Positions 46,017 to 56,689 of a DNA stretch of 64,000 nucleotides are shown here, piece by piece. A program made the translations under genes and the position numbers. The first letter of the stretch is position 1. Every line of letters starts with the position of its first letter. The notes below the pieces were generated by a model that saw only the letters and a program-made list of their open reading frames with translations, made no database searches and was not told the DNA's origin. This DNA comes from Aptenodytes patagonicus (Eukaryota > Chordata > Aves > Sphenisciformes > Spheniscidae): positions 2,936,143 to 3,000,142 of the forward strand of contig NC_134974.1 of NCBI RefSeq assembly GCF_965638725.1. Reading direction: 5' to 3'.

Positions 46017-47265
46017 CTGGAAGAGGTGATGGAGGGGTGAGGTGAGGGGGGTGCTGCGGGGGTGGGGGTGGGGAGTGCTGGGGACAGGGAGGGGAGGGAG
46101 GGTGGGTGGGGGGTGTGGAGTCAGTGGGTGGAGAAGAGGGAGGGAGGGAGGGAGAGGGATGGAGAAGATTGACAAATGGAGAGGATGGATGGAGAAGAGG
46201 GATGATGGATGGATGGATAGGTAGACCTATAGGGTGTGGTAAGAGGGTGGACGGACGGACGGACGGACGGATGTATGAGCAAAGGACCTGAGGGATGGGT
46301 GGGGGGACAGAGAGGATGGATGGGGGGCGAGGACGGAGTTTGGCGTTCGCTGAGCAGATGGGACAGAGCTGAGTGGGTGGTAGATGGAGAGGAAGGATGT
46401 GGGGTACACGGATAGATGTGGGGGCGCACTGGGGCACGGATGGGTGGGTGGAGGAGGGATGAGAGGGATGGGTGGGTGGGAGCTATGGGGGGGACACCAC
46501 CCCCCCCCCCCCCCTTTCCACCCCTCCTCAGTGCTCCCACCGGCCGTGCTCCCTCCCACCGAGGTGGCAGGCAGGGGCTGAGGCCGGGAGGATTCATCTC
46601 ACGTCGGAGGGGCTCACGCTGAGCCCCCCACACTGTCCCCAGGCAGCGTGGGGACACGGGGCACGTAGGGGACCCTGGCCTGGCCGCAGAGACCTGACGG
46701 ACTCGTGGCACCTCAGTGACGGGGGCTGCTGTCGCTCCCACCCCTCCTGTAGCCTTCGTCCATCCGTCCATCCAGCCTTCAACCAGCCATCCGGACGTCT
46801 GTCCCTCTTCCATTGATCGACCCACCCACCCACCCACATGTCCGTCTGTCCTCCTGTCTCCCCGTGCATCCATCGTCTTTCCATTCCTCTGCTCGTCCAC
46901 CCGCTGTCCGTCCGTCCCTCCAGACTCGATCCACCTGCCCGTCCATCACTCCTCCCCGGCCAGCCGTCCGTCTGTCTATCCATCGACCCCTTTATCCATC
47001 CATCATCCATCCATCCACCCATCTGTCCATCCAACCATGTATGCACGGATCCGTGCACCTGTCTGTCCATCCCTGTATGCGTCCGTCTGTCCAGCCATCC
47101 CTCTGTCCATCCTTCCATCCACGGGAGCTCTCACCTGTCCGTCCGTCCAGCCATCCCTGTAGAGGCGCATCCATACGCTTGTCCGTCCATGCATCCATCC
47201 ATCCGTTTACGTACTCGCCCACCCGCCTGTCTGTCCATCTGTGTGTCTGTCCCTCTACGAACCCA
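46017..47265 (-). repeat. GGAT/CCAT tetranucleotide arrays in the KCNJ10 intron
   Basis: 46110-46470 is rich in GGATGGATGG and ACGGACGGACGG units; 46740-47260 is rich in CCATCCATCCGTCC units on the same strand. The two blocks are complementary in sense and could pair. A C run separates them near 46500. Confidence 0.88.
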
Positions 47266-49620
47266 CCCCTGTCCCCCGGCGGCTCCCCCCGTGCCCTCCC
47301 CGTCCCGTGGAGGGGACCCAGGCGACCTGGCTGGGCAGGAGGAAGAGGAAGGCGGACGAAGGGGAGGTGACGGGGACAAACGGCTGGTGGCGGTGCCAGG
47401 CACGTTTCCGTCCCCGTCCCTGTCCCTGTCCCCTGCCAGCCCTGTCCGCCGGCGGCGGCACAGAAAAGGCCTTTCAGCCCACGCCAGCGTTTGGCCCCGC
47501 CGCGGTTTCCGCCACGGATGCGGCAGGGCAGCGTGCCGGGGATGCCGGGGACACCGGGTACGCGGTGGCACCATGGGGGGTCTCCTTGGAGCCCGGTGTC
47601 CCTGCGCTTGCCAAAGCCGGGGGATGCGGGTGGCACTGCCACCGTCCCAGCTGCGCCATGTCCCCTCCCGGTGAAAGGCCCTGCGGAGGGGACGGTGGCA
47701 CCGGGGACACAGACCCAGCCCAGCCCAGCTGAGCTGCTGGGGGTCCCCAGAGGCAGCACGTGTCCCCAGAGGCACCACGCGTCCCTGGAGCCACCACGTC
47801 CCCAGAACCGCCACGTCCCCGGAGCCACCGCACGTCCCCAGAGCTCTACCCACGCTGGGCAGCAACAGGCACCGGCACATCCCCAGCCATGTCCTCGGGG
47901 GGACACAGCGGTCCCTGCAGCCCCTCGGGGTCCCTGCACTCCCCAAAGTCCTTCTGCTCCTCTGGCGTCCCTTTGCCCTCCTCTTTGGGGTCCCTGCACC
48001 CCTCTCTGGGATCCAAGCACCCCTCTTTGGGGTCCCTGCACTCTGTTTGGGGTCCAAGCACCCCTCTTCGGGGGGTTTCCACCCCTGCAGGGTCCCTGCA
48101 CCCCTCTTTGGAGTCCCCACGCCCTGGTTTGGGGGATCTCTGCACACCCCAGGGTCCCCTGCACCCCTTCTGGGGGGTCTCCACACCCCTCTTTGGGGTC
48201 TCTGTCCCCCTCCCCCCGTTTTTGGGGTCACTGCATCCCATAAAGCCCCCGTCAGGGGCCGCGTGCCCCTGTGCCCCCTGGCCAGGCTCCCGTGCCTGGA
48301 CATGGGTTGTGACAAGCCGGCACTTGTTGCCGGCGCGGGGACGTTGCCTGCGGGCAGAGCCGCTGCCGCCACGGCCGGGCCAGTTACCCATTAACCCCCC
48401 TCACCCCTGTGCCTCGGTTTCCCCCCGGGGATGCTTGACGCTGGAGGTGAACGCAGGGGTCCAGCCCCGCCTGGGGGTTCCGGTGTGGGATGGGGGGGAC
48501 ACGGGGATATGTCCCCCCTTGCCACGTCCCGCTGGCACCACCAGCCTGGGCACCGTTCCCACGCCCGCACGGTGCCAGCTGTGGCTGGGCTCCCCGCCAG
48601 CGGCATCCCCCCACCCTGAAACTGGGGCGCTGGGCTCCACGGTGCTGGTAGCAACTGGGAATGGGGGGGATGAGACCCCATCCCCACGGCAGGGTTGGGG
48701 CGGTGGGGGGGGGGGGGCCGTGGCGTGGGGCAGGTCCCGTGGGGCTTGGGGTGTGGGGCGGCCGCGCGGGACTGGCGGGGGGGGGGGGGGGGGGAATGGG
48801 GACGGGGACAGTGGGGCCATTGTGCGCCCCGGAGGAGAGGCCTCAATGGAGCTGGCGGGGCACAAAGGCGCTTTGACGAAGCCCTTCGTTAGCATGCAGG
48901 GCTCCGCGCGCCCCGCCGCCAGCACGGCCCCCGGCGGGGGTCCCGGGGGGCCCTACGGCCTCCCGCCACCCACCCCACTGCACCGGCAGCCACCGAGCCC
49001 CGGATGCCTGGGTCCCCCCTGCCACCCCCTCCTCATCCTGTGGACACCCCCCCCCCTATCCTCCCCTGCACCCCCCTTATTGAGGCCAGACCAGTTTGAG
49101 CCCAAATTTGGGGCTGGTGATGGGGCCCCCAGGGGAGGAACGTCCCCGTGCCCTTCACGCTGCCGCCCACACCGGGAAACGCCGTCGGGGGGTAGGAGCC
49201 GCGGCCCCCTCCCCGCCCCGGCCATGGGAGCGATGGGGACCCCCATCCTCCCCCGCAGCACTGGGGGAGACCCCAAAATGATGATTTTTGTTTTTTCCCC
49301 CCCGCCGCTACCCAACCCTCGTCAGCTATCGGCAGAGGCTGCAGACCGGGGTGAAAAAAGCCTGTTTTGGCCCTTTTTTGAGCTGCCCCCACAGTGCATC
49401 CAGCAGGTCCACAGGCGTGGGGCTCCCACGGGACCCCCGCGGCGCCGGTGCTGCCGATGGGGCGGATAAGGGTGGCTGGGGGCTGGCAGCGGGGCAGGCA
49501 GCGGGACGTCCCCACCGCCACCCCACTCCCTGGGGACGGCCGGCGCCGGCGCGGCTCAGCCCTCCGTAGCCATCGGAGAAGTCATCCACAGCACCAGCAC
49601 CGGTAACCGAAGCCCCCTCC
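47266..49620 (-). other. KCNJ10 intron, low-complexity DNA
   Basis: No gene recognised. At 47930-48240 there are about nine copies of a unit of about 30-36 bases with CCCCTCTTTGGGGTCCCTGC and CCAAGCACCC. Long G runs occur at 48700-48795. The remainder is single-copy and GC-rich. Confidence 0.6.
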
Positions 49621-49624
49621 AACC

Positions 49625-50300
49625 GGCCCCATTAACCCCATTAACCCCCAGCCCGGTTAAAGCCCAGCCTGGCTATCCCAGAGCCTCGTTAACCCTCAGC
49701 TCCGTTAACCTGCAGCCCGGGTAGCTCACAGCCCGGCTAACCCACAGCCCAGTTAACCCACACCAGGGGTAACCTGCAGCCTGGTTATCCTGCAGCCCGG
49801 TCAACACACAGCTGGGTTAATCCACAGGCAGATTACCCTGCAGCTGGGTAGGTTATCACCTGCACCCCGGGTAACCCACAGCCCAGATAACCCACAGCCC
49901 AGATAAACCCACACCTGCGATAACCCACACCCGGGATAACCCACACCCGGGATAACCCACAGCCTGAGTAACCCACGCCCGGGATAACCCACAGCCCAGC
50001 TATACCAGTGTGGCTAATCCAACGTGGCTAACCCACAGCCCAGCTAATCCAGCGTAGCTAATCTGTGGCCCCACTAATCCACATTCCAGCTAATCCAGCG
50101 TGACTAACCCCCAGCCCAGCTAATCCAGCGTGGCTAATCTGTGGCCCTGCTAATCGGCAGCCCAGCTAATCCGGTGTGACTAACCCACAGCCCAGCTAAC
50201 CTGGCAGCCCGGTTAACCCACAGCCGGGTTCACCTGCAGTCCAGTTAACCCACAGCCTGGTTAACCCACAGCCTGCTTAACCCGCAGCCCAGCCGGAGCC
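49625..50300. repeat. GTTAACCCACAGCCC array
   Basis: About 40 copies of a 14-17 base unit, forms GGTTAACCCACAGCC and AGCTAATCCAGCGTGG. It is less GC-rich than the other arrays and rich in TTAA and TAAT. Confidence 0.92.
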
Positions 50301-50739
50301 ACTAACCCAGAGCCCAGCGGTTGCCCACCGTGGGGACCTGGGGGGGACACAGGGACGCTCCAGCCCCCTCCACCCAAACGCCCTTGAAACACCCCGTCCC
50401 CGGGGACCCGAGCCCACGGGGGGCTGGGGAGGATTAACCTCCCCCAGTGCCAGGCTGAGACCACCCGGCATCGTTACACCAGTGGGGGGACCCAGGAAGA
50501 GCGAGGTGCTGGGGGGTGGTCCCTATTTGGAGGTGACCTCCTGGGGTGGGGAAGGGGCCATCCCCGGGGCCTCAGGCCTCATACCCTGGGGACTGTGGGG
50601 ACATCTCGGGGCTCAGGGACCGGTGGCCCTGGAAATGCCCAGGGCAGGGGGGGGGCACGGCTGGGGGCTGCTGCGCCCCTCCATCCTCTGTCCCTCCAGG
50701 TCCCCCTGTGCTGGGGAGAGAAGGGGGACACCCACGGGG

Positions 50740-51310
50740 AGCGGGGACATGAGGACACGGGGATACGGGGACACAGGGATATGGGGACTTGGGGACATGG
50801 GGACTTGGGGTACAGGGGCAGAGGGATACAGGGACTTGGGGATGTGCAGAATGGGGATATGGGGATACAGTGACAAGGGGACGTGGGGTACAGGGGAGAG
50901 GGGGAGATGGGGACCCGGGGACATGTGGATGGAGGACACGGGAATACAGGGACATGAGGATACAGGGACACAGGGATATTGGGACACGGGGATATAAGGA
51001 CATGGGGACACAGGACACAGGGTTGTGGGGGTACATGGGGCCGTGGGGCTATGGGGACATGGGACACGGGGACATGGGACAGGGGACACGGGGACATGAG
51101 GTTCTGGGGTCATGGGACACAGGGATGCGGGGAGATGGGGACACGGGGATGCAGTGCTACAGGGGACACAAGGACATGGGGCTACAGGGGACACAGGGAC
51201 ATGGGGCTATGGGGGGACGTGGGGTACGGGGGACACAGGGACGTAGTTCTATAGGGACACAGGGATGTGGGGCTCCGGGGACATGGGGCTACGGGGTCCC
51301 GGTACCGGGG
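50740..51310. repeat. GGGGACATGGGGATAC minisatellite
   Basis: Irregular units of about 8-16 bases, GGGGACACGGGGATATGGGG type, running up to the KCNJ10 CpG island. G-rich on the plus strand and hence C-rich on the KCNJ10 coding strand. Confidence 0.92.
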
Positions 51311-51433
51311 CTCACGGGGCTGCGGGGACCCGGGGACCGATCCCAGTCCAGCGGCGCTGGCAGGCGCCCACAGCCCTCGGGGCGCCCCGGAGGGGACGGG
51401 GGACCCCCGGCCCCCCGCCCCGGCCGCCCTTAC

Positions 51434-51610
51434 CTTGCTCGGGGAGGGCCCCAGGGCGCCCGGGGTCCCGGCCTCGCTCAGCCCGGCCGCCGCCGGCTCC
51501 CCATGGGCTTTATGGCTCGGCGGGGCCGGCGGCGGCGGGACGGGACGGGCCCCCCCGCCTGTCCCCCCCCCCGGCCCGGGCCGCCTCGCCGGGCCCGGCT
51601 GGCACCGATT
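51434..51610 (-). promoter_or_regulatory. KCNJ10: Probable KCNJ10 non-coding exon 1 and CpG-island promoter
   Basis: On the minus strand the sequence CGAGCAAG then GTAAGGGCGG is a strong 5' splice donor, with the exon's last base at 51434. The DNA upstream on that strand (51440-51700) is a CpG island. It would splice over about 5.4 kb to the acceptor just before the coding exon. The exon's 5' end is not known. Confidence 0.5.
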
Positions 51611-51699
51611 GGCGGGGCCGGGGAGGGGGCCCGGGGCGGGGAGGAGCCGCCGGGGGCGGGACGGGGGTTAATGGGGTGGAAAACGAGCCGGCCCGCACC

Positions 51700-52760
51700 G
51701 GGTCACGTTACCGGCCACGGGGGGGGGGGGGACGGGGACGGGACGAGGGGACCCCGCCCGCAGGCACCGGCACCGGCACCGGGCAGGGTCGCACCGGCAC
51801 CGGGCAGAGCTCCCCCCCCGGCCACAGCAGCACCCACCCGGGTGGTCCCCAGTGATCCCCCTCCGGATCCCCGACAGTGTCCCGTCCCCCCCCCCCCCCC
51901 CCCGGAGCATCCTTGTGCGTGTGAGCGTGGGGTGACGAGGGGACCCGCCAGAGCCGGGCAGGGGCTGGTGTCACCCGTGTGCAACAGACACGCACACACA
52001 GAGCGGGACGCACACCCCCCCCCCCGTACCCCCCGTGGGGGCAACGCCAGCCCCGAGGCTGCCACTTAGGGGGGGCGTGGGGTGTGGGGCTGTGGGCCGT
52101 GAGGCCGTGGGGCGTGGAGCCGTGGGTCCGTGGGAGCGCGGGGCGTGGAGCCGTGGGTCCGGGGTCCTTGGGCGCGTGGGGCCGTGGGGTGTGGGACCGT
52201 GGTGTGCGGAGCCGTGGGTCCAGGGGGCGTGGGAGCGTGGGGTGCGGAGCCGTGGGTCCAGGGGGCGTGGGAGCGTGGGGTGCGGAGCCGTGGCTCCGTG
52301 GGAGCGTGGGGCGCGGCGCCGCGGCCGCCCCACACAAGGCCCCGCTGTTCCCGGGCCGGGGCCGGTTCCCCGGGGCCGCGGCACAAAGCGCCTTTGTCCG
52401 CCCGGGGGGGCCGGGGGGGGGGGGGGGGGGCCGGCACTGCGCGGGGGCTCCCGGAGGCGGCCTCGGGCACCGGGGGAGGGCCTGGCCACCGATGGGGGGT
52501 GGCTAGTGACCACAGAAGCCCTGGCTAGTGATGGGGGCCCTGGCCAGGGCCGGGGGGTCCTGGCTGGTGATGAGGGGTCCTGGGATGGGGGGGGGCTGGG
52601 ATAGTGATGGGGGGCCCTGGGCTAGTGGTGGGGGGCCCTGGGCTGCTGATGTGAGGGGCCCAGGCTAATGAAGGGGGGACCTGGGCTAATGATGGGGGGG
52701 CCCGGGCTAATAAAAGGGGTACCTGGGCTAATGATGGGGAACCCTGGGCTAGTGGGGGGG
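51700..52760. other. Spacer between the KCNJ10 and KCNJ9 promoters
   Basis: Contains two arrays: 52075-52310, units GGGGCGTGGAGCCGTGGGTC; and 52505-52760, units GGGGCCCTGGGCTAATGATG. No PIGM reading frame was found, although PIGM is the human gene between KCNJ9 and KCNJ10. Confidence 0.7.
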
Positions 52761-53099
52761 GGCTCTGGGCCCGCGGGGAGGGCGGGACCTCGTGTGCACC
52801 CCCACCCCCCCACCCCCCGCCGTGCTCAGTGTCACACGCGTGTGCACACACCTCCCCACCCTGCTGTGCCCTGTGTCACCCCCCCCCACTGTGCCCCACG
52901 TCACGCGCGTGTCCCCCCCGCACTGTCCCACGTACCCAGCACGCAGTGCCCGCGGCCCAAGAGTGCGCACCTGCCCCCACCCCCCCCCCCCCCGCGCCCC
53001 CGCACACGCGTGTGCGCAAACACCACACACCCCCCCCCCCCCGCCTGCCTTCCCACGCGTGTGCACCGCACCGCCGCCTTCCGGGCCCTGCCCGCCCGG

Positions 53100-53437
53100 G
53101 GCGGGGGGTCACGCGTGGGGGGCCGGGGGCGGGCGGGGCCGGCGGGGGCGGGCGCTGGTCGGTATTTTTAGCCGCGCGCTCCCGGGGCGCAGCCGTTGCC
53201 GGGCAACGGCGGGAGCGCGGCCAAGGGAACGGCGGGGGGGGGGGGGGGGGGACACGGGACGGCGGGGGGGGGGGGGGGGGGGGGGGGCGGGGGTGTGTGT
53301 GCTGCTCCGGGACCGGAACCGAGCCGGGACCGAGCGGGAGCGATCCGGTGCGGCCGGGCGCTGCGCTCGCCCTGCGCCATGCGCGCAGCGCACCGGGGCT
53401 GCGCGGCCCGGCGGGAGCGGCGGCCGCGGGGCGAGCG
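53100..53437 (+). promoter_or_regulatory. KCNJ9: Probable KCNJ9 promoter and non-coding exon 1
   Basis: A GTATTTTTAG element at about 53162 resembles a MEF2 or TATA-like site. A perfect palindrome, CCGTTGCCGGGCAACGG, at 53193-53209 fits the RFX X-box (GTTGCC-N-GGCAAC). A strong donor, GGCGAGCG then GTGAGTGC, closes a probable first exon at 53437. Two G runs of 15-20 bases interrupt the promoter. The run from here to the coding exon is one intron. Confidence 0.55.
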
Positions 53438-53839
53438 GTGAGTGCGGGGCCGGGGGGCGGGGGGGGGGGGGCACACACACGGGCCGGGGGGGGGCCTGCT
53501 ACCCCCTCCCCCCCGCCCCATCGCCCCCTGCAACCCCCCCCCCCCCCCCCTCCGCAGCACACGGGGGTGGCACCGGGGACACCCACCCACACACACACTT
53601 CCGCGGGTGGGGGGGGGTGTGCGGGGGGCACGCGGGGGCCCGGCCTGCGCAGAGGGCCCCCCCCCCGCCCCCAGCACAGACCGCGGAGGATGCACACACA
53701 CCCCCCCCCCCGCCTCCGTTCTACCCCCAGGCTGGGGGGGGTCCGTCCCCACGAACCCGGTGGGAGTGGGGTGCCCCACGGTGGGGAAGGGGGGGGGGGG
53801 CACAGCTGGGTGCCGCAGGGCCCCTCAGGCCGGGGGGGG

Positions 53840-54350
53840 GCACAGGCGGAGAGTGTACGTATGCAAGCACGCGCGCGTGTGTGTGTGTGTGTGTGCAAGA
53901 AGGAGCTGTGTGTGCATGTGCAAGGCCCAGCGCTGTGTGCACACGCGTGTGCGCACGCGTGTGCATGTGGCCCAGCTCCATGTGCACGTGTGTGCCGCCG
54001 TCGGTCCGGCTGTTGCACACCTCATCTCGGCGCATGGGAGCGTGCAAGGAGCCTCTCGGGGTGCACGCGTGGGCCTGCACCCACCGGGGCAAACGCGTGT
54101 GCGCGCGTGTCCCCGGGGGCTTGTGCACATGTGTGCACGCCTGCTCGTGTGTGTGTGTGTGTGTGCATGCGTGCGAGGTGTGCGTGCTCTGGTGCTGTGT
54201 GCACGCGTGTATGTGGGAATGCACGCGTGTGTGCATCTGCAAGCGTCTGTGTACACGCGTGTGCAGGCATGCGCATGTGTGTACACATGCGTGTGCGTGC
54301 GCGTGCATGGATGAGTGCGCACGCGTGGGCTCAGCACCCTGCGTGCTCCC
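53840..54350 (+). repeat. Alternating purine-pyrimidine array in KCNJ9 intron 1
   Basis: GTGTGCACGCGTGTGTGC and GCATGCGCATGTGTGTAC units over about 500 bases, the same family as in NECTIN4 intron 1. It ends about 160 bases before the coding exon. Confidence 0.85.
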
Positions 54351-54513
54351 GTGCCTCAGTTTACCCACCCCCCCACCCCCCCGGGACCCAGGTGTCCCTG
54401 CAGCCCCCCCCCCCACGCACCAGCTGGTGCCACCATCCCCTCCCGGTCCCCCCAGTTTGGAGGAGGCGAGTGGCACCATTAACCCCTTCCCCCCCCGCAG
54501 CCTCTGAGGGGCG

Positions 54514-56608
54514 ATGGCGCAGGACAACGCCGCCTTTTGCGGGGTCCCCGAGGGGGTCCCCGGGGAGGCGAAGCCCCCCCCAGTCCCCCCCCGACGGCGG
54601 GGGGCCGGCACCCGCAAGCGCCAGCGTTACGTGGAGAAGGACGGCAAGTGCAACGTGCAGCACGGGAACGTGCGGGAGACCTACCGCTACCTCACCGACA
54701 TCTTCACCACCTTGGTGGACCTCAAGTGGCGCTTCAGCCTCCTCGTCTTCATCCTCGCCTACGCCGTCACCTGGCTCTTCTTCGGCCTCATCTGGTGGTT
54801 CATCGCCTACTGCCGGGGGGACCTGGACCACCTGGAGGACCACGCCTGGACACCCTGCGTCAACAACCTCAACGGCTTTGTCTCCGCCTTCCTCTTCTCC
54901 ATCGAGACGGAGACCACCATCGGCTACGGACACCGCGTCATCACCGACAAGTGTCCCGAGGGCATCGTGCTGCTGCTGCTCCAGGCCATCCTGGGCTCCA
55001 TGGTCAACGCCTTCATGGTGGGCTGCATGTTCGTGAAGATCTCCCAGCCCAACAAACGAGCCGAGACCTTGGTCTTCTCCTCCCATGCCGTGGTCTCCCT
55101 GCGGGACGACCGCCTCTGCCTGATGTTTCGCGTGGGTGACCTGCGGGACTCGCACATCGTGGAGGCCTCCATCCGCGCCAAGCTCATCAAGTCCAAGCAG
55201 ACGCAGGAGGGCGAGTTCATCCCCCTGGACCAGACCGATCTGAGCGTGGGCTTCGAGACGGGCGACGACCGCCTCTTCCTCGTCTCGCCCCTCATCATCA
55301 GCCACGAGATCGATGAGCGCAGCCCCTTCTGGGACGTCTCGCGGCACCAGCTGGAGAAGGACGATTTCGAGATCGTCGTCATCCTCGAGGGGATGGTGGA
55401 GGCCACAGGTAACAGGGACACCGCCGGCGGCTGGGGGGTGGGATGCGCTTGGGGACATCTCATCTCCATGGGGACACCTCATCTCCATGGGGATACCTCA
55501 TCTCTATGGGGACACCTCATCTCTGTGGGAATATCTCCATGGGGACACATCATCTCCATGGGGACACCTCATGGGGACACTTCACCTCCATGGGGATATC
55601 TCCGTGGGGACATCTCACCTGCATGGGGACATCTCAACCCTGTGGCCCACAGTGTGTTCCTGCCTGGTCCTGGCTGGGAGGTGACCCCAAATCCACCCTC
55701 GCCCCCAAGCTCGGCCTGGATGTGGGTCCCCCCACCCAGAATAACCCCATTGCAGGACTGGGGGGCAGCCTTCCCCTGTCCCCCCTTCCCCCCCACGGGA
55801 AGCCTTTGCCTGGCCTGGCCCCACGAGGAGCTTGGGGAGGGGACCCCAATGACGGTGACAGCCCCTGACGTCCCAGCCCGTCCCCTCTTCACTGGGGTGT
55901 CCCATGCACTGGGTGCAGCACAGACCCCCCCCCAGCCGGGATTGGGATGCCCCTCATAATGGGTGCTGCACATATCGGGGTGCCCCTCGCACCGGGTGCT
56001 GTGCAGACCCCAGCCCCCAGCCAGGACCAGGGGACCCCATGCACTGGGTGCTGCAGATATTGGGGTGCTCCCTGCAGCGGGTGCAGCACAGGTTGGGGTC
56101 CTCCGTGCACCGCATGCTTCGCATATTGGGGTGCTCCCGGCAGTGGGTGCAGCACAGCCCCCCCAACCGGGGTCAGGGTGCCCTTCGCGCCTCCCCATTG
56201 CCGGGGGGGGCACCCCGCCAGCTCCCCCGGCCCCGGGCTGGGGACGGGTGCCCACCGGCTGCCCACCGGCTGCCTGGCGCAGGGATGACGTGCCAGGCTC
56301 GGAGCTCGTACCTGGCGGACGAGGTGCTGTGGGGCCACCGCTTCACCCCGCTGCTGAGCCTGGAGGAGGGCTTCTACGAGGTGGACTACGGGGGCTTCCA
56401 CCAGACCGTGCCGGTGCCCACCCCGGCCTGCAGCGCCCGGCAGCTGGCGGCGGCGGCCGCCCGCCGCGATGCCCACCTCTACTGGTCCATCCCCAGCCGC
56501 CTGGACCAGCCGCTGGAGGAGGCGGCGGCGGCGGGGGCGGCGGGAGGGGGGGACCCCGACACCCCCCGGGAGAGCAACGGCACTCTGGCCAGCCCCGAGG
56601 TGCGGTGA
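54514..56608 (+). CDS. KCNJ9: G protein-activated inward rectifier potassium channel 3 (Kir3.3/GIRK3)
   Basis: Neuronal GIRK subunit, assembling with GIRK1/2 and opened by G beta-gamma. Exons 54514-55408 and 56283-56608 join in phase (406 residues; human 393). Visible: [17 protein letters not shown], first helix [20 protein letters not shown], pore [12 protein letters not shown], second helix through [38 protein letters not shown], and after the intron [20 protein letters not shown] and [13 protein letters not shown]. The N terminus has about 13 additional residues, proline- and arginine-rich, compared with human. The C terminus is PEVR and lacks the human ESKV PDZ ligand. The intron position after EGMVEATG matches mammals. 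Poly(A) AATAAA at 56670-56675. The start ATG is 24 bases after an acceptor at 54499-54500. Confidence 0.97.
55450..55650 (+). repeat. GGGGACACCTCATCTCCATG repeat in KCNJ9 intron 2
   Basis: About nine copies of a 20-22 base unit. A second array at 55905-56165 (units of about 34 bases with GGGTGCTGCACATATTGGGGTGC) fills most of the rest of the intron. Confidence 0.88.
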
Positions 56609-56669
56609 TGGGCCATGGGTGGGTGCGGGGGTGCTGGGCGCCCCGCCGCTCCCCGCTGCGCTTTCTTTT

Positions 56670-56675
56670 AATAAA
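56670..56675 (+). terminator. KCNJ9: Poly(A) signal of KCNJ9
   Basis: AATAAA 62 bases after the stop codon. Confidence 0.85.
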
Positions 56676-56689
56676 CCCCCTTAACTCCC

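Noticed and set aside
46017-46175. Upstream in-frame ATG giving KCNJ10 a 53-residue N-terminal extension
   Set aside because: The extension is repeat-derived and crosses a clear acceptor directly before the conserved MTSATK start.
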